The notes: generated by a model not told the origin, from the letters alone. 64,000 nucleotides of DNA from Pisaster brevispinus (GCA_023634235.1 JAMKCF010000001.1:18324758-18388757); one strand, 5' to 3'; shown: positions 36,707 through 49,190, numbered from the stretch's first letter. Numbers and translations: made by a program.

Positions 36707-39575
36707 GGTAGGTCTAGTCAGACGGCTCAGCAAAATGAATAATGCGTCCGGACCGCGACAGTGGTGGTGTGAGAAGGACGTATGACGTCAGCTTTTGGTG
36801 GCGAGATTATGATGGTGCAGCTGGTGCCGCGCAAGAGACTAACGCAAACCGTGGTAATGCGTAACCAGCGTAAGTGGAACCAGATCTATCATTTCCAACA
36901 ACGGTAAGGGTTTCTAGACAAATGTTTATTGGAAATAAATGAGGAAATTCATATTCTATCGAATTGTTTCAGTAGATATTTCTTAAAATTTGTTTAGAGA
37001 ATGATCACTGTCATTGCTAACTTCTAGTTCGTAAAGGTGCTATTTATGTATGTGGTACTTTTGTGGATTATTTTAGTCATCGGTTGTTCGTGTACAAACA
37101 CTACATGTACATAATGTACATTTTCATAATGATGTATGTACGTAGTAAGTAGTAGTACTACTACTACTAGTACTACATACAAATAGTACATGTAGTTGTG
37201 TGTACACTCACAACCGATGGGCGATGACTAAGTTTAATGTAGTGTTGAATAGTGTTATTTTAGTCATGTTAGTTGACCATCATGCTTAATGCACCTTCAT
37301 AACCAGCTACCTGAGTTACTAGCTAGGCCTAGCTAGGCATGGCCACCACCCTGACCACGGCCTAGATCAGTGTGACTGTGAATCGAAGTGTTTTACTCGT
37401 TGATAAATGTTTTGTTGAGTGGACATGGTGGACATTTTATTTTATTTTAGTATAGTTTAGCTTGTATTTAAAAAAAAGTAAGGCATTTAATTATATTTGT
37501 TAATACTTAAATAATACATCCTCGTGTGAACAGTTTCCAAGGCACCATGGCTTTTTCTTTGAATTTTTAAAAGAAGAAACTAATGCAATGTATCAATGTT
37601 GAATGTAATGCAATGTATAATTACGTTCCTTTGTTTATAAGAAGTTTGCAAACAGTACTAAAACTGGATGAATGTTGCAGCGTTTTCCCCATGCACCGAT
37701 CTTTGATGTTTCAATACCGTGCCATTTTGGGGGGATATTCCTGTTATTTACGCGCAGTGACGTTAAAGAAGTGCCACGGTTGTAGGAATGCTGCGTATAC
37801 GGGGCGCCCTACTATATACAAATTGGAACCTCCCCCTCAGCCCCTAATTCATTTTTATTGTGATGTAATTTATGTCAAAAGTGTCCCTATCCCAATCCTG
37901 TCTATGTCATTGCCAAGTCCATCACTCACCATGTGTCATAATTATCCCCATTGGCATTGAATATAGGAATCGAAAAATTACTAATTATTATTTAGTATAC
38001 TAAGTAGTCAGTATCAAGTACATAATAGTACTGTACCGACTGACTGAAGCGGATGTTATTTACGACATGTGCAGAAACATTTTTTCTGTCCAAATGTTGA
38101 AATATTGTTGGATGAGCCAAGGTTTGGAAACTAATGAAGAATTTTTGTATTTATCATTAGTTGTTTTTAATCCTACTGAAATATGCATGCACAATTTCTA
38201 ATCAAAGATTAAGTTGCATTGTTGTTTTTTGAAAGTGAATGGTTTTGGAGGGTTTTTAAAGGCTGTGATTTTATATTGCTTAGAAAATGACAAATCAGTG
38301 TAACTGGCTTTGGCCCTACTGTTTTTTATAATGTTTAATGTTGTTATAAGTTATTGGTATTATTTTTTTAACTTTTGAATAGTTTCATGGGAGACTGTCT
38401 TCACAATATAGGGTGCGCATGGTTGTACAAGAAATGATGTACTCTTGACGCAGTAAGTACACTCATATGGGATGGCTGTCACATCACAAAGAGTGCAGTC
38501 ATTATATTGCAAAGTGATGGCCAGCACAAATGCGTGCATGAACTTGGTGAGAATGATGACAGTCTCCTTGGGCTGTGGACATTTGTTTGTACTGTCGGCC
38601 TTGACTTGAAAGTAACCCTTAATAAAAAAGTTCCCAAATCAATAATATAGAATAAAATGATTATAATATGAAGTGTGCTGGAGTAGTTGTCGGTATGAAA
38701 TGTGTGAGTGGCGTTTGATAGAAAGGGTGATTACATGCAGTTTGTTTTACTTTTCATTTGGAAATTAGTTTGTGCTAACTAAAGGAACCTACATGTATGC
38801 AGTGATTTAGTAACATCAGTATGTCTCATTTATTGTGTTTTTTAAGAGATTGCCCATAGATAATGACAAGAGGAACACTGAACATCTTTAAGTTATATGC
38901 TGTGTATTGTTTATACCACGGTAATTGATTGTGAATGTTATTGGTTGAGAACCAATCACTTAATGTGCTAGTAGAAAGATGCACGTACATGGCTCAGCAG
39001 AACATGAGTGATGTATCCCATGATAATGCCCACTATTGGGTTTTTCCAGCTATTTGCACAGTATAATTTAAAAAAAAGCCCCAGGTTTAAGTTTATAATT
39101 ATGATTGTACTAGATAACTTGATTTAAATTTGGAAGTTTCCTGTTAAAGTTAAACAAAATGAAATTTTCAATTACAAAAATATAACAAATATGATGTAAT
39201 TCACTTTATAATGTTTGTTTTCACCTCCTGCAATCTATAATTACCTTGGTATACCTAAACATTAATTTGTTAAAAGGTGTGATGGGGGTCCATGTTTGGT
39301 ACACCCTCGGGGACAAATGGCAGCTCAGGTGAACTGATTTGCCTTGAGTTTCATTTGCCGCCTCGAGGGTACAAAATACCATGAACCCTATCACAGCGTG
39401 CAACAATTGTATAATGGACATTTCAAAAGACTGTAAGAAAATGTATGATTATTATGAAAGATGTTGTGCTAACTATAGCTTTGATATATATGTAAAAATA
39501 TCAAAGATAATACTATTGGCGACAACATGCATGTATTTTGTTTACATATTTGGTATGATATTTTTCCTTCAACAG
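36707..39575. other. Upstream region of the Helitron gene, possible 5' UTR exon and intron
   Basis: 36720-36903 is GC-richer than its surroundings, with tgacgtcagc, and ends at a donor-like ACG|GTAAGG (36903). The next good acceptor, ttccttcaacag, lies at 39575, three bases before the ATG of the Helitron protein. A non-coding first exon with a 2.7-kb intron is therefore possible. The rest is AT-rich, with a tactactactag repeat at about 37145-37185. Confidence 0.3.
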
Positions 39576-39578
39576 AAG

Positions 39579-40876
39579 ATGCCGAGCTACCGTGCTAAGA
39601 CTAAAGCGAAGAGGGAAAGGATGCGTAGCTTACGAGCTAAGCAGAAGGAGGACGCCAGATGTATGTCTCCCCTGTCAGTAAATGTCGAGTCTCATTCCAC
39701 TCCCTCATCCACCTCTACGTCTCATCCCTCTCCGTCCATGTCTTCCCATGTCTCTCTTCCTCCATGTAACATATCACTTCCCCCTCATGCTGTTTTGGGG
39801 TTTTGCACATCTCCCCAAAGCAGTAAGGAAAGAACAAAAGATGTACCTGACTTGAGGTTGGCACCTCCTAAAGGCAGTAAGAACCTGAACAAAGATGCAC
39901 CCGACTTGAGGTTGGCACCTCCTCAAGGCAGTAAGAACCTGAACAAAGATGCACCTGACTTGAGGTTGGCACCTCCTGAAGGCAGTAAGAACCTGAACAA
40001 AGATGCACCTGACTTGAGGTTGGCACCTCCTCAAGGCAGTAAGAACCTGAACAAAGATGCACCTGACTTGAGGTTGGCACCTCCTCAAGGCAGTAAGAAC
40101 CTAAGCAAAGATGCACCTGACTTGAGGTTGGCACCTCCTCAAGGCAGTATGAACATTAGAAAAGATGTAACAAAGTCTGAACCAAAGTCTGAACCAAAGA
40201 ATGAATACAAAGCAGAAATAATCAGTGATTATGAACATGACAAGGTATGTGAGATAAATGTTGAGAGGAGAGATTGCAGTACTGAGGCCAAACATGAAGC
40301 TGCAGATGTAGACACACAAGAAGGAAGGCTCAAAGACAAATGTGAATGTGACATCAGCAGCAATAAAGAAGGTAAGATTAGAGATAACAAACAGGTTGGC
40401 TACATGATAGATGAAAAAGAGGATGGTAAAATTGGAGCTGCTAAAGAGGATGCTAAGAAAGGAGATGATAAAGGAAATTCTGAAGTAAGAGATGATGAGG
40501 ATGGTAAGAAAGACGATCAAGAGTATTGTATGGTAGGAGATGTTGAGGATTGTAAGATAATAGATGACAAAGACGGCTGTAAATTACAAGAAGACACACG
40601 GGATAGTAAGATGGGAAATGACGAAGGGGATGCTAAGAGAAGAGATTACAAAGAGGATGGTAAGATTCAAGATGACAAAGATGATGGTAAGATACAAGTA
40701 GGCAAAGAGGACGGTAAGATGCAAGATGTGAAAGATGATGGTAAGATACATGATGACAAAGAGGAGGGTAGGATGCAAGGTGACAAAGTAGATGGTAGGA
40801 TACAAGATGTGAAAGAAGATGGTAAGATACATGATAACAAAGAAGATGGTATGGTGCAAGGCAATAAAGAGGATGT
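39579..40876 (+). CDS. Helitron protein N-terminal part with 18-residue and acidic repeats
   Basis: I choose ATG 39579 because it follows a splice acceptor (39575) and starts a basic segment (MPSYRAKTKAKRERMRSLRA) as is usual for these proteins; an upstream in-frame extension to 39381 has a hydrophobic stretch and looks like intron. From 39819 to 40142 there are six 54-bp units encoding NKDAPDLRLAPPQGSKNL-type repeats plus a partial one. From about 40400 a charged region repeats DGKIQDDKEDG-like 11-residue units. At about 40875 a missing base (gatgtaag where neighbouring units have gatggtaag) moves the frame; the following domain continues in the new frame. Confidence 0.6.
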
Positions 40877-42381
40877 AAGATACAAGACGACAAAGAGGAT
40901 GGTATCACAAACGGCAACATAAAATGTTTCGACGAGGGGCAATCAAAAACCCAAATGTGTTGGATGTGTGATAAGTTAATTAATTGTCATGAGCGAAAAG
41001 TACAGTGTGATAAATGTGCCATATGGTATTATATTGATTGCATGGGATTTTCAGAATACATTTATGCATGTCTAGCAGAATCAACTGTAACGTGGATCTG
41101 TCGCAAGTGTGGCTTTTCAAATTATACAAACTGTTTGTTTCATGACTTTGGTATTCCAGAAGATGTTAATGCATTTCAGGCAGTTTCTGATGATGACAAT
41201 ACAACTGAGACAATGGCACAAGAATTAACAGCGGAAGAAAAGTTTGCTATCCAGGAAAATGTAAGTACGAGCTTGAAACCGAAAAAGAGATGCATGAAGA
41301 AACGGCACAAAGAAATGAAAAAACAGAAATGTGAATTGAATAAAATTATTGTAAAGAAGGCAAATGTAATGCCTAAACAACGTGGACGGTATGAATTAAA
41401 AAGTAGAAAAAGATCAGGATTACCTATTGTTGATGGTAGTGAAAGTAAGAAGTGTAAGTCGGGCACACAATCTTGCAAAGTAAAGCATGTGAAAGAGGTC
41501 GGGCATGATGTGGTGTCGAACAGTAAAGATATGTACACTGAAAGAACTGGCAATGGACCATGTACAAAGAAATGTTTAAAAGAAGATGGCAAAGTAAAAC
41601 AATTGAATAAAGTGTGTAATGTAAATGAGACGGATCTGTGTAGGAACAGTGAGAGTATCAAGAGAATTAACCCACTGGTTCTAGATGGAAGTATTATTGC
41701 TCAAGGAAGTTTTCATCAAGGTGATAGGAGATTTGGTTCTAATTGTGGGAAACAATGTGTTGCCAATTGTCTAGCTTCAATGATGTACAGTAAGACAAAA
41801 GATGTGAGAAACTGGAAGTGTAGTGACATGGATCGAATTCTGATGACTGGGAATGAACTGTATGGTTTCTTACAAGAGAGTACAACAATGAACAATAATT
41901 ACTTGTTGATTCATGAATTGCCAACCGAATTAGATGTTTTTGACATGCACTACAGTATGAAGTATCGTGAATCAGTATCTGGCACATTTGATGAACATGA
42001 TTGCTTGGTGGAATTTAATATGGTACCCTTGAAAAGTACGTTGGAACAAGCTCTTCAGAAATATCAAGCATGTTTCATAAGTTTCCATCAAAACACTTTT
42101 GCTGTAATTGCTCAAGATGGAATATATTATGTATTTGATTCACATTCCAGAAGTATTCAAGGCTGTATGGTTCAGAATGGATCAAGTATCGTGATGCGTA
42201 CAACAACATGGCAAGGTGTATACAGGTATTGTACAAAGTTAGCACAATCTATGAATTTGTCAAATACTGAGCAGTGTGAAGTAACTGGTATGTCTATCTG
42301 TGTTGATGGGGAGCCTGTGACATGTACATGTACACATGAAGAAGTGGAAAGTGACAATCAGAGCATCTCAGGAATGCGGGA
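40877..42381 (+). CDS. Helitron PHD-like finger and UL36-like cysteine protease
   Basis: The frame is open across this segment. A PHD-like finger begins at 40955: CWMCDKL, CDKCAIWYYIDC and TWICRKCG. The usual His of the C4HC3 set is Tyr here (WYYIDC). A basic Lys-rich linker follows. From about 41690 is a protease resembling the herpesvirus UL36 N-terminal (C76-type) deubiquitinase fold that is known in Helitrons: the candidate catalytic Cys is in NCGKQCVAN (41756-41758), and the Asp/His pair is in FDSHSR (42137 and 42143). The role is presumably protein or ubiquitin-conjugate cleavage during transposition; that is inference. The gene continues across the insertion at 42381 into the OTU domain. 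Confidence 0.75.
42376..42381. repeat. Polinton target-site duplication, left copy (gcggga)
   Basis: GCGGGA immediately before the first AG of the left terminal inverted repeat; the second copy is at 57509-57514. Six bases is the length expected for Polintons. Confidence 0.9.
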
Positions 42382-42896
42382 AGTAGTATATGTTAAGGAA
42401 CATAGGCAGGATTTTTTGCGAGCAACCCTGTTGCTCGGAATTGCTCGGAATTTTTTCCGAGCAATGACCCGCCACCGCGTGACGGTGGATTGTGGGGGCG
42501 TGGTTGTGGTGAACGCCACGAAGTGGTGGGACAAAGGCGAGCCACGGAGTGGGGAGTTGTGTGGTTCACGCTAGTGTTCGGGAGACCCGAAAGGGTCGAC
42601 GTGTGAACATGATGCAAGGCATCATGTTGCGCGGTGTGAAACACCGCAAGGAGTTGTCTCACGACAGTGTAACTGCGGGCAAACCGTTATCGTTTACCCG
42701 CAGTTGAGAGGTGCGGGAGTGATTTTTTAAAATCACGGAGCGCCGAAGTCCTAACCACGCAGCACAAACGAGACGCACGCGTCTCGTTTGTATTTTCACG
42801 AAGTGAAAACAAAGGGGACGATTCCTCTACGTCTGACAAGACGTAGCGGAAGAGATAAAAAGGTGGTTGCCCTGTCTCCAGCTCTGTCTTTTTTTT
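42382..42896 (+). repeat. Polinton left terminal inverted repeat with hairpin array
   Basis: It matches the reverse complement of 56994-57508 over 515 bp. Between 42440 and 42846 there are about ten short near-perfect palindromes, for example catgatgcaaggcatcatg (42608-42626), gcggtgtgaaacaccgc (42631-42647), actgcgggc...gcccgcagt-type (42671-42704), ttttcacgaagtgaaaa (42793-42809) and ctacgtct/agacgtag (42828-42846). Each could form a hairpin in single-stranded DNA. Confidence 0.9.
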
Positions 42897-43094
42897 GTTT
42901 AATCGAATATGTCTGCACCACCCCGTTATGGAACACGTCCGGGCGTTTCTATATGTACATGTTTATTTCTATGTCTTCCCTTGATGGCAAAACGTTGGTT
43001 CGAGTATTTACTTATTAAATATATATATTATACAGCACTCAGTCTGTACCATGTACCATGTACCATGCACCGTCACCCTAAGTCAAAGTAGGCC

Positions 43095-43512
43095 GTAGTC
43101 GCGCACGGGTGGTTTTCTTTGTTGAGGTGTACCGTGTACTTTTTGCACCGTAACCCTTGACTGGGTCAGATAGGGTGTTTGTTGGAGATACCGAGTCTCA
43201 CCCAAATTTGTAGTCGCGCACGGGTGGTTTTCTTTGTTGAGGTGTACCGTGTACTTTTTGCACCGTAACCCTTGACTGGGTCAGATAGGGTGTTTGTTGG
43301 AGATACCGAGTCTCACCCGAATTTGTAGTCGCGCACGGGTGGTTTTCTTTGTTGAGGTGTACCGTGTACTTTTTGCACCGTAACCCTTGACTGGGTACGT
43401 AGTCGCGCACGGGTGGTTTTCTTTGTTAGGGTGTACCGTGTACTTTTTTGCACCGTAACCCTTGACTGGGTCAGATAGGGTGTTTGTTGGAGATACCGAG
43501 TCTCACCCGAAT
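43095..43512 (+). repeat. 115-bp tandem repeat inside the Polinton left end
   Basis: Copies start at 43095, 43210, 43325 and 43399 with gtagtcgcgcacgggtggtt. The first two are 115 bp, the third is shortened to 74 bp. There is no coding potential. Its position between the inverted repeat and the first gene suggests a subterminal or promoter-linked role. Confidence 0.9.
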
Positions 43513-43916
43513 AAGTATTATTATCATTTATTTTTAATTAAATTTTAAATTATGTTATTCATTATTGGGTTGGCCATGGAGGCGCATGAATAACTGCTCT
43601 ATGTGTAATCAGTCACGTTTTGCACTTTTGACCAGAATGCCTGCGCAGGTCCGATCTGTTTTCACCTTAAGAGAGCGCGAAACGCCATTTTTGTTTTTTT
43701 CTTTTTTTTCTTTTTCCTTTTGTCCATTGTAGTCACGGGTGACTCACTCTGAACCAACACGTCTCGACTCGTTACAACAACAAACAATCAACAACAAAAA
43801 AACCAAAAAAAACCCACGCACAACCGGTACATAGCAGCGGTGTCGATAGGTATACCACTCAATAATCATCAGCGGGCCACGGTGACAACCTCGATGGAGA
43901 ACAAACTTTTGGCATC

Positions 43917-44471
43917 ATGTCTCAGGACAGCGTTGATTGGGGCCCTGAATTTACGGTCACTCAAATAGAGAGTATAGACTCATTGGAAAACGAAGCGTCC
44001 CTTCAGAACGTGGAATGGAGCCCGGATTTTACGGCGAGTCAACTGCGGGAGATAGATCTACTGGAATCCACGGCGGTCGAACAAGTAAGTAACATAACAT
44101 CAAGAACAACAACAACAAATAACATAAAATCAAATTGCCCCGGAAGAAACCAACGAGTGTTATATTGTAGTAACCCTATTGTCATCATCTTTTTTATTTG
44201 CCACAGCGTCAACGGGAAGAGGAGGTCCCAGTCGAGCCAGATCTGTCGACCTGGTCAGATGATTCGGACACACCGGAGCTGCGTAGAATAGTTACGTCCC
44301 CATATCCCGGATGTTCTTTTTGGCCAGAGATTATTCCAGAAACTCCACCGCCGTCTGCGGGTCCGTCGTTTGACCGGGTAAGAAAATAACTAAATCCGTT
44401 GTAAATCCGAGCTTTTTTTAGCTGTTCCGACTTAGCAGTCGGAACAGGTTTTGTTTTTCTTGGGATTATTA

Positions 44472-44510
<39 letters not shown>

Positions 44511-47188
44511 TTTGTTTCTGTCAAAATTGCCATAGCTTTTGTACACGATTTTGTACGAACCTAAGCTCTAAAATAATAAATATGGGAGATTCAGATCATA
44601 CATCAAATTGAAGCTTAGAACATGAAATTATGCTAAGAGTAAAATTGTTCAAGTTCTTCATTAATTAGCTGAGTTATAATGACATGAATATTTAATTAGG
44701 CAATCTTGTTCCCACCATATCTCAAGAAGTATATGTCTGATCCTCAAACTGTTTTCAAATATAGACTCGTCTTATTATGTAGCTCTGTAGCGTGGCAAAA
44801 AATTCATAAAACGTCATCAATGACGTCATTTGTTGGCGCGTTTTTGTTCTGTGTACAAAACACTTGGCGCTGAAAGGGCAAATGTTTTGACAGTCAAAAA
44901 CACGATATTTTCAATTAAAATTACGAATTAGTTTCCTAAATTACATAAACTGTTTTGAAAAGTTAATTGCTTTTAATAAGAGGTGTTCCTGGTCATTAAA
45001 ACTAATCAAAGTAGAACAATGTCCACGATAATTAACGATTCAGTGACAAATCGGACACCAATGGCTTGGAGACAAGGTTCCGTTCATCGACTAAAAATGT
45101 AGTCAGGATGCCCTGCGACACAGAGAAAAATGCACGCGAAATGCCGTAACGAAATAGCCGACTTCTGGGTACCAGTCGCTGCACACTATATATACAAAAA
45201 TATCGATCTATAGCGTATTGAAACGGTGGCTTGTGCATGTGTACATGTACGTCGTGATTCTGTTGCCCAGGGCGCTCGACGATTTTGTCCCGGGCGCCAC
45301 ATTTGAATATTTAACTAGTTAATCTTTGCAGCACCATATCTCAAGAAGTACACAGCCGATTTTCAAACTTTTATCAGTTATAGACTCCTTGGGCATTGGA
45401 GATTAGCTTTGGGAAAACGTGACCCAATGTTGACCTTTATTTAGGGATCAACCGGAAGTGGGACCATATCTCAAGAACTACACAACCGATTTTCAAACAT
45501 TTTTCAGTTATAGACTCCTTGGGCATTGGAGATTAGCTTTGGGAAACCGTGACCCAATGTTGACCTTTACTTAGGGGTCAACAGGAAGTGGGACCATATC
45601 TCAAGAACTACACAACCGATTTTCAAACTTGTTACAGTGATAGACTCCTTGGGCACTGGCGATCAGCCTTGGGTAACCGTGACCCCACGTTGACCTTTAC
45701 TTCTGGGTCAACCGGAAGTGAGACCGTATCTGAAGAACTACACAACCGATTTTCAAACTTTTCTCAGTTATAGACTCCTTGGGCATATGAGATAAGTTTT
45801 GGGAAATCGTGACCCATTGTTGACCTTTACTAGGGGTCAACCGGAAGTGGGACCATATCTCAAGAACTACACGACCGATTTTCAAACTTTTTTCAGTTAT
45901 AGACTCCTTGGGCACTAAAGATCAACCTTGGGTAACCATGACCCCATGTTGACCTTTACTTCCGCGTCAACCGGAAGTGAGACCATATCTCAAGAACTAC
46001 ACAACCGATTTTCAAACTTTTCTCAGTTATAGACTCCTTGGGCATTTCAGATTAGTTTTGGGAAATCGTGACCCAATGTTGACCTTTACTAGGGGTCAAC
46101 CGGAAGTGGGACCATATCTCAAGAACTACACAACCGATTTTCAAACTTTTTTCAGTTATAGACTCATTGGGCACCAAAGATCAGCCTTGGGTAACCATGA
46201 CCCAATGTTGTCCTTTACTAGGGGTCAACCGGAAGTGGGACCATATCTCAAGAACTACACAACCAATTTTCAATTTCTTTTCAGTTATAGATCCTTTGAG
46301 CATTAAAGATTGAACTTGGGTAACACTGACCCCATGTTGACCTTTACTTCCGGGTCAACTGGAAGTGGGCCTATATCTCAATAATTACTTAGCCAATTTT
46401 CTTTGTTTTCAGTTATAAACCCTTTGAGCATTGAATATAAGCCTTAGGTTACCGTAACCCCATGTTGACCTTTAATTCCGGGTCAACCGGAAATGAAACC
46501 ATATCGTATAATCTTGAACTTAGGCTCACTTTAAAGGTCTGGATCAATTAATCAAAGCACAACAAAACGGAACAGCTTTGTGTTTGTTCACAAACACTTA
46601 GTGTCTAGTTTTTCTTTAATTTTGTTTACGAGCTAGCCAGCTTATGACTTTTTCAAAATGGTGGCACGTGTAAACCCTTCAAGTGAGTAAGTCGAGACAC
46701 CTGGTGCTCCCACGGGTGCTGTAATGTTATGTATTCCTTTATTTAGTTATTTAGTTATTTACTTATTTCTTAATTTTTTTTAATTACAGCCCCACCAGGA
46801 AGGAAGGGGTGCGGTTGTTGCGGGCAAGAAAAGACCAGCCTCTGTGAAACCACAGAGACGCAGAACACCGGACAAGGAACTGTCGACCCGTGGTGAGAAG
46901 AGAAAGTTAGTTAATGCTAGGGCTTCCCCAATTAGAACCAAACTAAATAAAACTAGAAAGAGTAGTCTTGGCAATACTAGGTTTTCTTGTGATGTCTGTG
47001 GAAAATCGTATACCCGATCCTATAATCTTAAGCGCCACAAAGAAGTACATTCGAGGTACAGGGGCGACTGTTCCACATGTGGAAAAAAGTTTACCAGTTC
47101 AGAAGGTTTAAAAAGACACATCAAAAGAAACCACTCTCGCCGACCCAAGACAAATGACAACCCACGCCGCCTCAAGGTGCCATTCTAG
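43917..47188 (+). CDS. Polinton C2H2 zinc-finger protein, three exons
   Basis: Exons 43917-44084, 44207-44377 and 46790-47188 join at GT-AG sites (acaa|gtaagt, ccacag|cg; accgg|gtaag, attacag|cc), all in phase 0, giving about 245 residues. Exon 1 holds two copies of a W.P.FT..Q...ID.LE motif (VDWGPEFTVTQIESIDSLE and VEWSPDFTASQLREIDLLE). Exon 3 has a basic stretch, then two C2H2 fingers: FSCDVCGKSYTRSYNLKRH and CSTCGKKFTSSEGLKRHIK. It would act in the nucleus as a DNA-binding protein. The second intron carries a Helitron (44509-46608). This exon structure is inferred from signals and frame alone. Confidence 0.7.
44468..44508 (+). repeat. (ATT)n repeat at the Helitron 5' border
   Basis: About 13 ATT units directly before the presumed 5' end of the Helitron; the other copies also sit against AAT/ATT-rich DNA. 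Confidence 0.85.
44509..46608 (+). mobile_element. Non-autonomous Helitron in the intron of the zinc-finger gene
   Basis: The 3' end is CTAG (46605-46608) followed by T, with the hairpin gtgtttg-ttca-caaacac (46580-46597) 7 bp upstream. The 5' end is taken at TCTTTGTTTCTG after a long ATT repeat (44468-44508). The interior has about nine units of roughly 125 bp with ccgattttcaaac, ttgacctttact and caaccggaagtgggaccata. The 3' region and ggaagt/tgacct motifs match, on the opposite strand, the array at 30-36 kb, so these belong to one related family. Confidence 0.7.
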
Positions 47189-47239
47189 CTCCCGAAGACC
47201 CAATTAAAATTCCAATTGCACCGAATGTAGACAATAGGG

Positions 47240-48580
47240 ATGATGAGATGTTATCCCTTTTATCGTAGTAACTGGGGTAGTATTAGGACCCATTACCTGT
47301 ACGGTAGACAGACTCAAGATGTGTACAATTTACGATTGGGTCCTTCCTCTCCGCCAGTAGGGACCATCCAAGGTAGCTCCGACCGTGACGCGCGGCCGGA
47401 CCCGCCTCTTGCCAGAGTAGAGCTAACCAGTGGCGTGTCACTGAACGAGGGGTTAAGGGGTATTTTTCCAACTTTGACATGTAGAGTAAAACTGAACCTG
47501 TCGTTTGGGTTTGTCTTACGAAACATAGAGACGGGAGAATTGCGTTATTTTCACTCTAGTTTTAACAACGCGTAGTTTTTACAACAACCCATCGCTGTAG
47601 CTTCGGAAGATGATTTTGAAATCTTCCTGCAAAAGATACACGACATGGACGTGCTGCAACACGCCATGCATTCACGGCCAGACACAAAGTGGGTCCTTGC
47701 TGATATCAGTAACGTAACAATTTATGCATATAAAATGCCCTCGTTTTACATAGGTGCACCCCCGCAGCAACTACCCGATTACATCACAAACAACAGGGGT
47801 TTAAACAATCTAATCAGTAACCGTAACACCGGTGCGAGATACGAGGATAATTTTTGTCTGTTTAGATGTCTCGCCCTAAAACAGGGGCTTTCTTTGTACT
47901 CTCTAGAAATGCGCACCAAACACCTCGTCGATAGATACGAAGCAGAAATGAACAAGCGCCCGACAGAAGGTGTCTGTTTAGACGAACTGCATCACTTTGA
48001 ACGAATATTCAAAGTGAATGTCAGAGTCTTCAGCCTCGTTTGCGAAGAGTACGAGCCCGAAGAGGGCGAGTACAGAGTAGTAGCCCGCCTTGTGCGGAGG
48101 TCACTGTGTAAGCACAAAGAAATAATGAACATCAACCTGTACGAAACACATTTTTCGTACATAAAGAAAATGGACATGTACAGCCAAGTGTTTCCCTGCC
48201 CTAAATGAAAGAAGTAGACATGTTAAAAAAAGCAATCAATTTAAACCTGCCCCTTCAGATTGGTTTCTTCGTCTACCAATACGCTAAATTGCGCATGCTC
48301 GAATTTTACTTTGACTTCCTCATGCAATTTGTCGCACCACGCAATTTTCAGATGTGTGAGATGGACACCGATTCTGCCTACATGGCCATATCGGGTGATA
48401 GTCTCGATGACGTAATCAAGCCCGGTATGAAAGACAAATACCACCGGGAAAAGCACCTGTGGTTTCCGCGTCAGAACACACCCGAACAGTAGTTATGATA
48501 AGAGGACCCCGGGGCTGTTCAAAGTAGAGTGGGAGGGTGAGGGTATCATTACACTGTGTAGCAAGACGTACATCTTATTT
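47240..48580 (+). pseudogene. polB: Polinton DNA polymerase B, internally deleted remnant
   Basis: The N-terminal part (47240-48204) has the typical QDVYNLRL, SFGFVLRN and ARYEDNFCLFRCLALK stretches of Polinton polymerases, with an in-frame TAG at 47573-47575. The next part (48205-48492) starts abruptly in the palm region with NLPLQIGFFVYQYAKLRML and carries the catalytic EMDTDSAYMAI motif. The exonuclease domain and much of the polymerase between them are missing at 48204, and everything after a broken continuation near 48580 (a DPGAVQS/ TLCSK-type stretch) is gone. Full-length proteins are above 1,000 residues; about 400 remain. Replication function is lost. Confidence 0.85.
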
Positions 48581-48603
48581 GTAGATATATATATTGCCCG
48601 TTT

Positions 48604-49190
48604 CAGAAATGTAATCATATTGTAAACATAAATAAAATCATACTTTGTAGTTTATTTTCTTTTGATGACACGATCCTATTGTAAAAATAAATAAAATCAT
48701 ACTTGTAGTTAATAGTAAAGTTGTTAACTCTAAGAAGAATTTATTATGGTGTTTTCCATTTCTTAATATCATAAACAAATAAAGAGAGTAAAATAAATAG
48801 CAAAACCGAACAACAACTCAGAGTACTGTTTCCGTCCTTCACGAGTTATGTAATTCATATCTGCTTTATAGTAAACATTCCAATCGGCAAGTAAAAAGCC
48901 GAAAAGTCATTAAAAAGAAATATACAGGTACCATTGAATAAATACGTTTAGTGAAGGGGGAGGGGTAATGGGAGGGTTTTCGTTAATGGCGGGAGGGTCA
49001 AGTGAGTTCAATCATTTAATGCGGGTGGGGTTAGGTCGGGTGAGGGCGCTGTTCATTTCTATGGGGCTGGACACAACGCCGTGGTTTGGGTGTAAATTGG
49101 GTGAGGGCGCTGTTCATTTCTGTGGGACTGAACACAACGCCGTGGTTTGGGTGTAAATTGGGTGAGGGCGCTCTTCATTCACAGCGGTGG
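48604..49190 (+). repeat. Poly(A) signals and 61-bp promoter-proximal repeat
   Basis: Two similar segments ending in aataaaatcatact (48620-48705) may serve as poly(A) sites of the polymerase gene. At about 49032-49170 a unit of about 61 bp (gggtgagggcgctgttcatttc, gccgtggtttgggtgtaaatt) is present two and a half times directly upstream of the ATPase TATA box. The stretch between is AT-rich without genes. Confidence 0.6.

Noticed and set aside
39381..39578. Upstream in-frame extension of the Helitron protein with a hydrophobic segment
   Set aside because: A splice acceptor at 39575 and the typical basic start at 39579 make this more likely an intron.
39774..40942. Minus-strand frames opposite the Helitron N-terminal repeats
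   Set aside because: They mirror the 54-bp and 33-bp repeats of the true plus-strand gene.
42393..42662. 89-codon frame present at both Polinton ends as a gene
   Set aside because: It is the same sequence in both inverted repeats, ends at the repeat edge and follows the hairpin array; no codon or protein signal.
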